DNA of 64,000 bases from Vanilla planifolia. Its lineage: Eukaryota; Streptophyta; Magnoliopsida; Asparagales; Orchidaceae. Below the pieces are notes generated by a model that was not told the origin of the DNA, ran no database searches, and saw nothing but the letters and a program-made list of their open reading frames with translations. Positions 40,709 through 52,266 of this stretch are shown here, in pieces. The translations under genes and the position numbers were made by a program. Each line of letters starts with the position of its first letter. The stretch's first letter is position 1. The DNA is taken from contig JAIUJO010000230.1 in the NCBI GenBank assembly GCA_023846275.1, forward strand, positions 7,501 to 71,500, read 5' to 3'.

Positions 40709-40798
40709 ATTAGGTACTAGTCAAAATGTTGTGAAGATGCAAAACCCTAAATTATAAAGGAATCAAGTATAATATCATAAATTCTGAAATTAGGTATT
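40709..40798 (+). repeat. 80-bp partial monomer duplication
   Basis: The string ATTAGGTACTAGTCAAAATG begins at 40709, and a related ATTAGGTATTAAACAAAATG begins at 40789, 80 bp later rather than about 415. A CAAGTATAATATC box lies between them. The unit has been shortened by deletion or locally duplicated between the two occurrences. Confidence 0.75.
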
Positions 40799-43257
40799 AA
40801 ACAAAATGTATTGTAAGTAATGAAAAAAAATAACAAAATATTTAAAAAATACAAATGATTATATAGTTGCATAGAGCATGATGAGACAAGTCAAACAAAG
40901 TTTTTTTCCATCTCAGTGACGCTTTATTTGGCATTATTGTAAATTGAAAAAAGGAATAAAACATAAATAATAATAAATTAGTTATTTAAAAAATAAATGT
41001 TATAATTATGTTGAAATGTGATTAATTGAAGAAATGTAATGTAACCAAATATATCACATATGTCACAAAGAAAGAGATTAAGCATTATAGATTTATATAT
41101 GCAAATCAAATCGAAACATTTGAAGAAAGTAGAACTAATTTCATGGAAAAGTCGCATTCAAAGATATTTAGGAGATTTAGTGTAACATCCTTGATCATTA
41201 AATTGGGTACAAAGAAAAATATTTGTTAAAGCAAACATAAACCCTAGAAAAAGAGATTTAAAATATAAAAATGACTATTTATCTGGATAAAGAACAATGA
41301 GAAGTGTCCAATGACATTTACTTGATCTTAATCAGACCTTATTTTAATTACTACAAATTGTCAATGTTAATAAAATAAATAATATTGATAAATTATTATT
41401 TTCTTATTAAATACTTATATAGAGAAGTTTATATGAGAAAAATTTTAACATTAAACTCTACACAAGGAGAGAATTAGAGTTTCAGTAATATATTCAAATA
41501 AAAATTTCTTTTAAGGTATACTAGAACTCAAAAAAACTATTAACAAGAATATAAAAGTAAATATTTAATAAGATAGCTTATTAAGATAAGTATAATGACA
41601 TTTGTGTCATCATTATTAGGCCTTGTTTGGAGAAGTATGAATTACAAAAGAAATTAATAAAAATAATTAAAAAATATTTTTTATTAATAATTAGTTATAT
41701 ATCAAAACATTAACAAGATAAATTGAAGCAGTTTAACATAAAAAAATAAATGTGATGTAAATGTAACAATAGTAGAGTATTCTTTTTTTATTTTTAAAGT
41801 GAAAGTAGCAATCTAAGATATTACGTACATCAATTGTGACATCATTGATAATCAAAACATGTACGAAAAGAAATTCCTCAGAAAGCATGCAAAACTCAAA
41901 TAAAATAAAATAATTAAAAATTTAGAAAACGAATAACCTATTAGAAAACGCTCAACCAGATTCGCTAAAAAACATGTTTCGTCTCCATTTATCCTCATTT
42001 CGAATTACAATGAATTAACAAACTAAAAACATAAAAAATAATAAATTATTAATTTAGCAAAATGTGAACATGTACTACGCTAAAAAATGATAAATTGAAG
42101 TAATGTCATAAGAATAAATAAAAGAGATCAGATTTTCATGTGTGGGGTGAATTCCTTTTCATAGTAATATAATAAAATAAAAAAAGTTAAAATAAATGAG
42201 TTGAATTATATATAAAAGATATATTACATTATACAAAATAAAATGAATGTATTATTTTTTATTGTTAAATCAACTATGAGTCAAAATACTTGTTAAGCAT
42301 GTCAAAACCATAGAAATTAAAATATTTAAAGGTTTGAAAAAGAATATTTAATTGAAAAAAATTATCAACATATGTGCAATGAGATTTGTTTTGTCTCGAT
42401 GAAAACTTGTTTGGAATTATTGTTAATTAAAAAAGTAGCTAAGTATAAATACAATACATATTATTTTTATTTTTAGTAAATATTTATGAAAATGCAAACA
42501 AGATAAATCAAAGTATTATACACATCTTAATTAAAGTGATGTTAAGATCACATGAGAGAAGTTTTATAGTTATGTGGTAATATAACAAAATCTAAAAAAA
42601 AGCTTCGAAAATTTATGATACATTATATGAGAAATTTTCATTCCAACGAACTAAGGAGAATGAGGGCAACCTCCGTCATTGTTAAATAAGATAGGAATAA
42701 GGATTTGTCATAAATCATGCTTTACATCTAAAACAATAAAATATTTAAAAAATGAATACTTTATTAGGTATTCCTTGTTAAGATGATAGACATAATGTTT
42801 ATTTCTTCTTGTTAAACCTTGTTGTATTTATTACAAAGTACTAAAGTAAATAAGCATAAATAAAAATAAAATACTATTTTCATAAAAAAATTATATTATG
42901 TCTAAAATTAGAAAGTTAGAGGCAAAGAAAATTAATAAAATCAATACAAAGTAATTGTCATATGGGAGGACATTAAGAGATGCCTAGAAATATAAAAAAA
43001 CTACAAGTGTAAAATATTTAGAAATGATATAAATGGTATGGAAATGGCTTTTTCCCATGACATTATTGGGATCAAGTGTAACATTCTCAGTCACTAAATA
43101 TGGTATGAAAATCTAATTATCCCACAAGCATGCCAACATTCTCATAAAAAATATTTTAAAATTTAAAAATTAATAATTAATTTGATTGAGGAAATTAAGG
43201 TGTGTCCAACAACATATATTAGATCTCAATCAGGCATTCATTAGAAATACATTGAGC

Positions 43258-43279
43258 TAATATTAAGTTAATATTAAGT
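43258..43279 (+). repeat. 11-bp tandem duplication
   Basis: TAATATTAAGT occurs at 43258-43268 and immediately again at 43269-43279. It is part of the conserved TTTTAATATTAAGTAAATAT segment, so the duplication is simple slippage within the monomer. Confidence 0.93.
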
Positions 43280-43700
43280 TACAATTATATTAAAGCTAAA
43301 ACAAGATAAATTGAATCCATCTAAGAAAAGCCAAATAAGAGAAATGCAAAGTTAATGTGACAAAAAAATTTAAAGTTTGATAGCAATATAACAAAATTAA
43401 AGAAAAGAATTGAAAAAACAGATAAATTATATGTGAAAGATACATTCCAAGATACTGAGGAAATCAATGAAACATCTAATATTCTGAAATATAACACAAA
43501 TGAAAAGTACTCATAAAATATGCAAAAAAACATAGAAAATAAAATATTTCAAAATGTAAAAATAAATTTTTAATTAGATAAAGCTTGTAGAGATGAAACA
43601 AATAACATTCATTTAATCTTATTTGCACTTTGATTCTAATTACAACAAATTAACAAAGAAAATTAGCATAAAAAATAGATTATTATTGTGTTATTAATGA

Positions 43701-43739
43701 AATATATATATACATATATATATACACCTATATATATAA
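43701..43739. repeat. Impure (AT)n tract
   Basis: ATATATATATACATATATAT with TACACCTA and further TATATATA lies between TTATTAATGA and AACTTAAATGAGATAAA. This is again the AATATATATTA core directly before the first GATAAATT box. Confidence 0.88.
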
Positions 43740-45517
43740 ACTTAAATGAGATAAAATTAGATAATATAATATAAGAAATTGAAACAAATATATTGATCAC
43801 ATGATAAGAAATTTTGACTTACCTTGTACCATAATGAAATCAAGGTTAAATGTATGAATAAATGATTTAAATTATATTGGAAAGTTCCATTCTAAAGTAC
43901 TAAAGAGATTAAGTATAAAATCTTCAATCAACATATGTGATACAATTCAATTTAATATTGAAATAGATAGGGCCAAATGAGATGAATGTAATGATGTTAG
44001 TTACATCTCTAACAGATAGTGTTTAGAATTTTTATGATTTAATGAAAAAGACACCAATTAAAAAAAGTATTATTTTACTATTAAAAGAATGTATATTATA
44101 GCTTAAATTAAATTAATAGAATCATATAATATATTAAACAAAATTGAAGTGAAGATCACTTGATAAAAGAGATAAATTATATGGACAAAATGCATTATAG
44201 CATACTGAGAAGATTTATTGCAAATTACATAATGATAAAATAAGATGTGAATCAAGATGACTTGTAATGGATGCCATGGCGTAAAAATTAAAATATTTTA
44301 AGGTATAAAAATTATTACATAATTAGATAGACCACATCGAGAAAAGTCTAACAATATTTTTTTGGTCCATCAGGACATAATTGGAATTATAACAAATTAC
44401 CAATGTAAATAAACACAGATAATAACATATTATCTTTCTTAATTTTAGTTAGATTTATATTAAAATGTAAAATAAATAACTTAAAGTGACATAATATAAT
44501 AAAATAAACTGATGTAGAGCCCATGTGAGAGAAGAGTTAAGTTTTAGAGTAATATAAAAATTAAAAGAGTAAGATTTGAAGAAATCAAATTAATACTACA
44601 TTTAAGCTGCATTCCATGATACAAAATGATTTGGAGTGACATTCTCGATCATGAAGGCACACACGAACCAAAATGTCCCAAAACATTTGTCAAAATGTAG
44701 TAAAATAAAATATATAAAAATATAAAACTAATATTAACTAGATAATGCTTTTTGAGATGAGCCCAATATCATTTCTTTTCACTTAATCAAGCCTTATTTA
44801 GAATTACTATAAAAATGCCAATAAAAGTAAATAATACAAAATTATTATTTTAATATGAAGCTTATATTTTTAAATATAAAATAATATAAATTAAAATAAA
44901 GTAATATAATTTAAAAGATGGTGATTCGAAGGTCATACTAGAGGAGAATTATAGTTACTTAGTAACAAATAAATCGATTCATAGGAAAGGAAGAAAATGA
45001 AGAAATTGTATGAGAATCTTGCAATGTAAGATACCAAGGAGATCATGTGACATTCTCAATTTTCGATTGTGAATGGCTTGTAATGTTTAGTAAAACATGC
45101 AAAAATTCTGCAATATATAATATTTTTGAATATAAAATTAAATATATAAGTACATAAAGATCATTGAGATGTTTCTAATGACATTTTTTATCTTCATTAG
45201 AACTCATTTCGAATTATAAGAATATAGCAATGTAAAAAAAGATAAACAATAATAAATTTCTATTATTAACTAAGTAGATATATGTAAAATTTTAAATAAC
45301 AAAAATTAAAGTGTTGTAGCATAACAAAAATACAACATAAAAGTCTCATGTAATAAGAAGTAATGTTTCATAATAATATAACAAAATTATAGTGAAATAT
45401 TTCTAGAATATGATAAATTTTATGGTACATTGGAATTCTTACATACGAAGGATATAAATATAATGTCCTCAATCATGAAACTATGAACAAATTAAAATGT
45501 CTCATAATGCATGTCAA

Positions 45518-45766
45518 AATAAGATATAATTAAGCAATTTCATATAAAAAATAAAATATTTAGTAATTCTAAAAAAATATTTATTTGCGTAGAGCTTATC
45601 GTGACATACATTGACATTTGTTTAGTGTTGGATGGATTGATTTTTGAATTAAAGGAATTTTCAAAGTAAATAAACATTTAAAAAAATTAATTATTATTTT
45701 AATATTAAATAAACTTATATTAAAGAAAAAAATAAGATATAATTAAGCAATGTCAAATAAAAAATA
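45518..45766 (+). repeat. Displaced ~36-bp direct repeat, 213-bp offset
   Basis: A segment starting AATAAGATATAATTAAGCAA at 45518 (to about 45553) recurs at 45731 (to about 45766) with few mismatches. The second copy is in its normal monomer position, the GATAAATTGAAGCAATG box. The first lies after the GCATG(C/T)CAAAA box, where the monomer has a different sequence. It is therefore an extra, ectopic copy rather than an ordinary tandem unit. Confidence 0.8.
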
Positions 45767-47390
45767 AATATAATCTAAGGGATAAAAGAAAAGAGAACTA
45801 AAGTTTCATAATAATATAACTAAATTGAAGCCAATGATTTTGAAATAAAAAAATTAATCAGAAAGTTGCATTCTAAGACACTAAGGAGACTATGTGCAAT
45901 ATCATCAATTATCACATCAATTACGATTTGAAATGTCTAATAAAACATGTAACGCTTAGATAAGAAAATATGAAAAAAATAATAAAAATTAAATCTTAAC
46001 GGGAAAAGCTTGCAAGATAAGTTAAACGATATTTGTTTGGCGTTATAGAACTTTGTTTTGAATTACTATTAGTTACCAAATTAATTAACCTAAAATATTA
46101 ATAATCCATTACTTTAATACTAAGTAAATATATATTTATACTGAATTGAGATAAATTGTTTGAATAAAGTATTATATAATTGAAGTAATAAAAAGGTCAC
46201 ACATGTTGATAATTAAAGTTTCTTTGTAATATAAAAAAATTAAAGAAAAAAAATTGAACAAATAAGAAAATTGGTATCAGGAAATCGAACTTCAAGATAC
46301 CAATGAGAGCAATGGCAACATCCTCGACCATCAAATAGGTACGTATCAAAATTCTCATAAAGTACATCAAAACAAAAGAAAAAATATAGCTTAAAATTTC
46401 AAAATTAACATTAAATGGTTAGAGCTCAACAAGGCTTCTCCAATGACATGTTTATTCCTCAAGTAATTCTTTTTTTGACCATTACTAATTTGCAAAGTAA
46501 GTAAAATTAAGAAATATAAAATAACAAAATAAAAGGGATGCAAATATCACACATTTGGAGATTTACAATCGCATAGAAAAATAAAATAATTAAAATAATA
46601 AAATTTGTTTAGAAGATATAATCTATTCAGGATTATTGCATTTCGAGGTAATATGGTGATTGTGTCTGATATCCCAGATTGTCAAAATTTAGTCTAGTAA
46701 ATTTTTTTATAAAATTTGCCAAAACCTAAGACAAGAAATTTGAAAATATTAAAATAAATATTTAATTTAATACATCTCATTTAGATGATCGTGATGATTT
46801 TTTGTTCCTATTGAAGTTCATTTGAAATACTACAAATAACAAAAGTAAATAATAATAAATAATTATTTTAATAATTGTAGATACAAAGTAATGGTGAAAA
46901 TGAGATAAATTGAAATAATATAACATAACTAAAAGAATGTGATGTATTAGGTGGCATAAGCAGATATATTTAAAGAGGAGAAAATACTACAAATACAAGT
47001 TTAATTATTTTATTAAATTTAAAGTCATGCAAAACATATCAAGCAAATAACTAGTATATTTTTAACAAAAACCAATGTGTTGATCCAATGAAAATAAGAA
47101 ATATGATGTACACATGATCTTCTGAGGTTTTTTAACTTGAATGGTTCCAATACCCACCAATAATCAACTTGATTAAGATTCCACTAAGCACTCCATTTGA
47201 CTATAGCTAGTTGGTCTAAACTATTTACAATAGTGGTTCAAAAATGAGACACCAAAAATTTAAAGGTATTATTTATAGTAAAAGAATGTAACTCTTACTA
47301 ACCAATACATACAAAAATGCACAGCTTTAATCATTTAAGAACAAATGTGGCCAAACTATATAGGAGTTATTTGTTACCAGTACGAGTCCA

Positions 47391-47834
47391 ATGTCAGGAG
47401 ATGTAGTAGCATGTGAAATGGAGGTCGAAAACCATGCAGATGAGTTAGCCAAATTGAAGTATGTTTACATTCTAGACCTTTTCTTAAACTTTAAGTTTTG
47501 TGATTTATTAATTTTAGCCTCTAGACTATCTACTGACAATCTATACTTATATGAAAATTGGTTCCAAAGCAACTTATGGATCTTTGAACAACTAAGTGTT
47601 TGATTTGAACAAGATAAAATAGCTATTAAGCTCTCAAATTCTATTCCTTTTAGTTTGATTTCAGCATTATCTTAAGATGTTAAAGCTTCTACTAGAATCA
47701 TCACAAACATCACTATAATATGGCCAGTAGATGAATTTGGAAGACTTGTTGAACAAGTTCAACAATGGTCCTTCCATTTTGTGATACTGATTAACAAGGC
47801 GACACTTAATTCTTTTAAATATTTTATCAGATAA
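47391..47834 (+). pseudogene. Decayed reading frame, unrecognised product
   Basis: One frame can be followed for 148 codons from the ATG at 47391 to TAA at 47832-47834, with only two internal stops, TGA at 47601 and TAA at 47673. At this base composition roughly ten stops would be expected, so the frame may descend from a coding sequence. The same frame is open a few codons upstream of the ATG to a TAG near 47366. Visible content includes an acidic start (MSGDVVACEMEVENHADELA), an aromatic stretch with NWFQSNLWIFEQL, and after the second stop WPVDEFGRLVEQVQQW. I recognise no family, signal peptide or catalytic motif. It could equally be chance within the island. Confidence 0.3.
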
Positions 47835-48533
47835 TCAATCACACATTTAAGCTAATACGATACACTTCACCTTAATAGTTTATGCACACAGTAAATGTCT
47901 AATGGTTGTCACCATAATTTGTTGTTTATTTTCTTGATAACCAGTACTGTTATGAAAAATAGTTTAATGTAATGATGTAAGAAGTAGCACTCGTACAACC
48001 TTATGTTAATCATTTGAGGTAGTCTTGAAGAGATAGTCAAACATGTACAACAAACCTCACAAAATTTTATGACAACTATTTACAACAATTTATTTTGTGT
48101 TATGAAGTAACTCATCCTATAATAATAATACATAGATTAGAATTTTATAGCAGTAAAAAATTTAAGATTTAGTCCTAATGAATGATTATCATACTCACAT
48201 GATTGAACTATTGTAATTATATGATAGCTATGAAAAAGTTTTAATTCAATGTCTTTTACGTGATAATGAATAATAAAAGATCAATGCATTAACTATCATA
48301 TGAGTTTAAGGACTTCAATCATATTGACTCATGCAGTAGACCCCATAAGTATTATATTCATATAACAAAGTAAGTGAAATATTATTTCATGGCTTTTACA
48401 TTATTTATGGATTAAAAAAAAATTTACAACAATGTTACTAGAGCATTCACTACATGGTATGCAAGCTATAAATATCACTCAACAATCAAAGAACTATCTT
48501 GTGTACAAATGAGCTAGTAGTGACAAGATATGA

Positions 48534-48632
48534 TCATATGAGTGTAAGGAAGCTGCAATGATTGAAGAAAACCACATTAAATTTGAAAATGTTTTTTATT
48601 ATGAAATAAAGTTTGAGCTTGTTGATCTTTAA
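48534..48632 (+). pseudogene. Short coding-like stretch in the island
   Basis: A 32-codon open stretch without a start codon, from a TGA at 48531 to TAA at 48630-48632. It includes ECKEAAMIEENHIKFEN, a charged, protein-like composition unlike the surrounding A/T-rich sequence. No family is recognised. It is too short to be more than a hint of former coding content. Confidence 0.15.
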
Positions 48633-49157
48633 TCATAAGGCACATCTTTCAATTTCTATCAATTTCCAATCCTACTTAAGCATCCAATTACTAAAAAAAT
48701 CTCTATGATTTAGTAAATGCATAGGATTCAATATTTTAATCCCTTAATATTTTTCTTGGTTAAATGTTATTTGTGCATCTCTACTAAATTCTATGTTATG
48801 TCAAACATTAAAATTTTAGAAAATTAAAAAGAAAATTTGTCAAAATTTTTATAATTTGAAAGAAAAAAATTACCTTAAGCCACAACCCAAGCATGTTCCT
48901 AAGGGCAATACTATCTAGTCGAGCAGGGCAAAATGGTTAATTGTGACATTGGGTCAGGAGATAGCTGGAAGAAAATTAGATGGTGCCAGGTCATGGCCAT
49001 TGTTCAACTTGAACTTATTTGAGGCAAAGAACTAATCTAGGTTCAACTCAATAAAAAAATGTGCATGTGGTTTTGGTTGAACCCATACTTGTAACATTCT
49101 ATAAGAATAAAAATATGGATAATTGACAAAATCCAAAATAGACAAGTCAGAGCAGCC

Positions 49158-49274
49158 TTAACTTGGATTGTATATTCCATCTGCCCAATGCCATATAAAG
49201 TGTAAATCTCCTTTAGTACCTAATTCTTGAGGGAACAGTTGCCATCCAAGCTTTGTTCGAACATTTACTTTCAC
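49158..49274 (-). pseudogene. Short minus-strand coding-like stretch in the island
   Basis: On the minus strand an open stretch of 38 codons runs from 49274 to a TAA at 49160-49158. It includes GWQLFPQELGTKGDLHF followed by IWHWADGIYNPS. It has no start codon, and a TGA lies directly upstream. The mixed, tryptophan-containing composition looks more protein-like than the satellite frames. I do not recognise it. It is on the opposite strand to the frame at 47391, so the two need not belong together. Confidence 0.15.
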
Positions 49275-49768
49275 TCACATTTATGTTCCTTGCTTCAGTG
49301 CTTCAATTGGATGAAAGATCATGTGTGACTTAATGCAATGGCTATCATCATTCCCAACTTCATTATTGGTAAATAAAATGGTCTAGAATTAAACCATCTT
49401 AATAAGATGTTCTAGATCTAATCTATCTCGATTCAACCATCAATAAGTCAATAGCATTTATAGCTTTTAATCTGATGGTTTAGAATGCCTCTAATTAGAT
49501 TGAACAAAACCATTATATGACATCTAACAACTAACTCAATAGCCATTGTATTAACCATATTGTAAGAAATATTTTAAACTATTTCGAAATGTTTTTTAAG
49601 GTATTTTACAGCAACTTTTCCAACCATTTCTTATTGAATTTGTAATAGCAATGAGAAAAACTTTTCCACATAAACCTAAATCTTACTCATGGAAAAGGAT
49701 GAACGTGAATCCATATACTTGACCATGAAATTAGTAATGAATCAAATTGTTTAATAAAGTGCAGATTA

Positions 49769-49799
<31 letters not shown>

Positions 49800-49800
49800 A
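49769..49800. repeat. (AT)n microsatellite in satellite monomer
   Basis: An AT run with one ATAC interruption, lying between AAGTGCAGATT and ATATTTTAAAATG. This is the TAAAATATTTAAAAATATAA part of the monomer, close to where the satellite resumes after the island. Confidence 0.88.
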
Positions 49801-50935
49801 TATTTTAAAATGTAAGAACATAATATCTTAAAAAATATAAATAGATATTTAATTAAAAAAAGCCTATTAATATTTATCAGAAAAAAGTTTTGTTTCCACT
49901 ATTAGACCTCATCTCGAACTACAATGAATTATTAAAATAAAGTAAACTAATAATAATAAATTATTATATTACTACAACTAAAATATATAAGCATACTTTA
50001 AAATAAATTGTTATATTAAAATTAAGCAAACTTATATCAAACTTCAAATGAGATAAATTAATGCAATTTAGTATATCCAATTAAAAAAAATTTACAAAAT
50101 GAGAACTATTTTCTAAGTAATTGCATTTCAAGAGACTAAGTAGATTAAGTTTAATACCCACAAATATCAAATTAGGTATGAATAAAACAACCCTATAAAA
50201 ATTCCAATACCATTGAAAATAAAATATTTAAAAATATAAAAAATAATTTTTAATTTTTTATAGCTTGTTATGATAAAATGAGGCAATGTTATATTAAAAA
50301 ATTAAAGTGATGCAATGGTCATACAAAATGTGATTTAGTGTTGGATAGTAATATCACAAAATCAATGTTAATATTTAAGAAATAAGAAAAACTATCTAAG
50401 AAACTTTCATTATATAGTAATGAGGTGATCGATTATAACATCATTAATAATGAAATTTGGTATAAATAGAAATGTCTCATAAAATATGCGAGGACCATAA
50501 AAATAATATTTAATAATATTAAAATGAATACTTAATTTTATATTTCCCAAAGAGACGAGTCCAAAAATGTTTGTTTCATATTGATTAGACTTTATTTAGA
50601 GTTACTATGAATTCGAAAAATAAATGCGAAAAATAGTAATAAATTATTATTTTTCTATTATGTTAATATATATTAAAGGCAAATTAAAATAAATTAAAAT
50701 AATCTACTGTAACATCCTCGATTATCGAACCATGTGTTAATGAAAATGTCCTATAAAAATTAATAAAATTTTTAAAATAAAAATACTTAACATATAAAAA
50801 AGATTAATTAATTGAATCAAGCTCATCGAATGACTCTAATGAAATTATTTATTCGATTAGACCTCCATTAGCATTACTACTAATTACCAAAGTAAGCAAA
50901 CAAAAATAATGATAAAGTATTATTATAATATTAAA

Positions 50936-50953
50936 TATATATATATACATATG
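50936..50953. repeat. Short (AT)n tract
   Basis: ATATATATATATACATATG follows TATTAA and precedes TTTACATTAATACC, at the AATATATATTA core of the unit. Confidence 0.8.
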
Positions 50954-52234
50954 TTTACATTAATACCAAAAAGGGAAAAATGCAATCATTATAGTAGAGT
51001 GAAATCAAGGTGTTGTAAATGTTACATGAAAAGAAATTTAGGGATGCAAATTAATATAGCAAAACCAAAGAAAAAAATTAAAGAAATAACATAAACTACA
51101 TAGGTAAGCTGCATTCTAAGATACTAAACAGATAACGTGTTACACCATCGATCGTTAAATCAAAAAGGAATCAAAATGTCATATAATGGTTGCCAAACAC
51201 TTGTAAAAATATTTAAAAATATTGCGATGAATATTTAGTTTGTAAAATCTTATCTAGATGAGAGAAATGAACCTTGTTTCATCTCAGTCATACATTATTT
51301 GGAATTACTAATTTTGCCAAAAAAATTATAGAAATAAAAAATAATTATTTTAACATTTAACAAATATATATGTTGTAGTTGAATGGGATAAATTGATGCG
51401 ATATAATATATCCAACTAAAGATAATATAAAGGTGACAAGTGAGGAGACGTAGAGTCACATTACAAATCAACTATTACAAGGCAAAACAACCTTTGAACA
51501 AGGAAGACAAGTTATACAAAAAAGTTGCATTCCAAGTAATTATAGAGATTGAATATAAGTTCTTAATCATAAAATTAGGTGCAAATAAAAAATGTCTCAT
51601 TAATACCTTTTTATGGATTTCTACTAATTACAATAAAACTAATGATAAATAAAAATAAAATATCATTTCAATGGTTTATAAATATATATTAAAAAAAAAG
51701 ATATCAATTAAAGTAATTTAGAATAAATAAATCATGGTAATATTAATATCACACGAAGAAATGTCTAAAGCTACATTGTAAAATAAGTAAATGTAAGCCA
51801 AAATTTTCAAAAAATGAGATACTTTTTTTGGGAAAGCACAACTTCCACATTGGTCAAATAATGTTCAAACAAAAATGACTCTTAGGGCATACTATGACCT
51901 CAAAAAAATATTTAGAAATATAAAATAAAATATTTAACTGGATAGAGCTCATCATGGCATGTCCAATAATATTTTTTTATCTCATCTACTACTCTTTTTG
52001 AATTATTATTAACTACAAAATTAAATAAGAACAAACAATGATAAATTATTATTTGAATGTTATGTTAGCATATACTAAAGATAAAATGAGATAAATTGAA
52101 GTAATGCAATATAACTAAATCAAAGCAATGTGTGGGGCACATTAGAGAAAATATATAATTAAAAAGCAATTCAATCAAAATAAATCTAAATCTTTTAATG
52201 AAATGACATACTTAAAAAATATTAAATATCATAG

Positions 52235-52266
52235 AAAATGCTTTAAAAATAAAATGCTTTAAAAAT
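52235..52266 (+). repeat. 16-bp tandem duplication
   Basis: AAAATGCTTTAAAAAT at 52235-52250 is followed immediately by an identical copy at 52251-52266. It lies in the TAAAATATTTAAAAATATAA segment of a unit that is otherwise shortened around 52210. Confidence 0.95.

Larger units (their letters stand above)
35126..46965 (+). repeat. Diverged ~415-bp satellite, forward block 3 (about 29-30 units)
   Basis: Forward units with the same box order as blocks 1 and 2. A well-preserved dyad segment, CTCATTGAGATGAGTCCAAT, begins at 39003. Shortened or partly duplicated units are frequent. Near 38300 a unit jumps from the TTGATCATCAAAT box to a GATAAATTG box, losing roughly 200 bp. At 40709-40798 an 80-bp step repeats the ATTAGGTA box. 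At 45518 a displaced copy of another box is present. There are no gene-like features. The block ends in a GGTCACATGAGAGG-type box near 46960, where the non-satellite island begins. Confidence 0.93.
46966..49700. mobile_element. 2.7-kb non-satellite island, origin unrecognised
   Basis: No satellite boxes can be followed between about 46966 (after a GGTGGCATAAGCAGATAT variant of the GGTCACATGAGAGG box) and about 49700, where AATCCATATACTTGACCATG resumes the AAGTGTAACATCCTTGATC box. The satellite appears to lose roughly 130 bp across the island. Base composition differs: the 60-base line at 48961 has 23 G/C, far more than satellite lines. I see no long terminal repeats, terminal inverted repeats, poly(A) tail or target duplication, and no recognisable transposase or reverse-transcriptase motif. 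A decayed transposable element or a captured low-copy genomic fragment are both possible. Three coding-like stretches are noted separately. Confidence 0.7.

Noticed and set aside
46272..46282. TGGTATCAGGA resembling a plant retrotransposon primer-binding site
   Set aside because: It is an ordinary variant of the AATTGTATGAGAAAG box of the satellite, there is no long terminal repeat next to it, and the match is incomplete.
4385..46900. Scattered 60-95 codon open frames on both strands in the satellite
   Set aside because: Each lies across the same repeat boxes in varying frames, with no shared protein sequence between units and A/T-driven Phe/Leu/Ile/Asn/Lys composition.
46966..49700. LTR retrotransposon or Helitron in the island
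   Set aside because: No paired terminal repeats, no polypurine tract next to a repeat end, no convincing terminal hairpin and no recognisable reverse-transcriptase, integrase or helicase motif could be seen. Kept only as an unclassified island.
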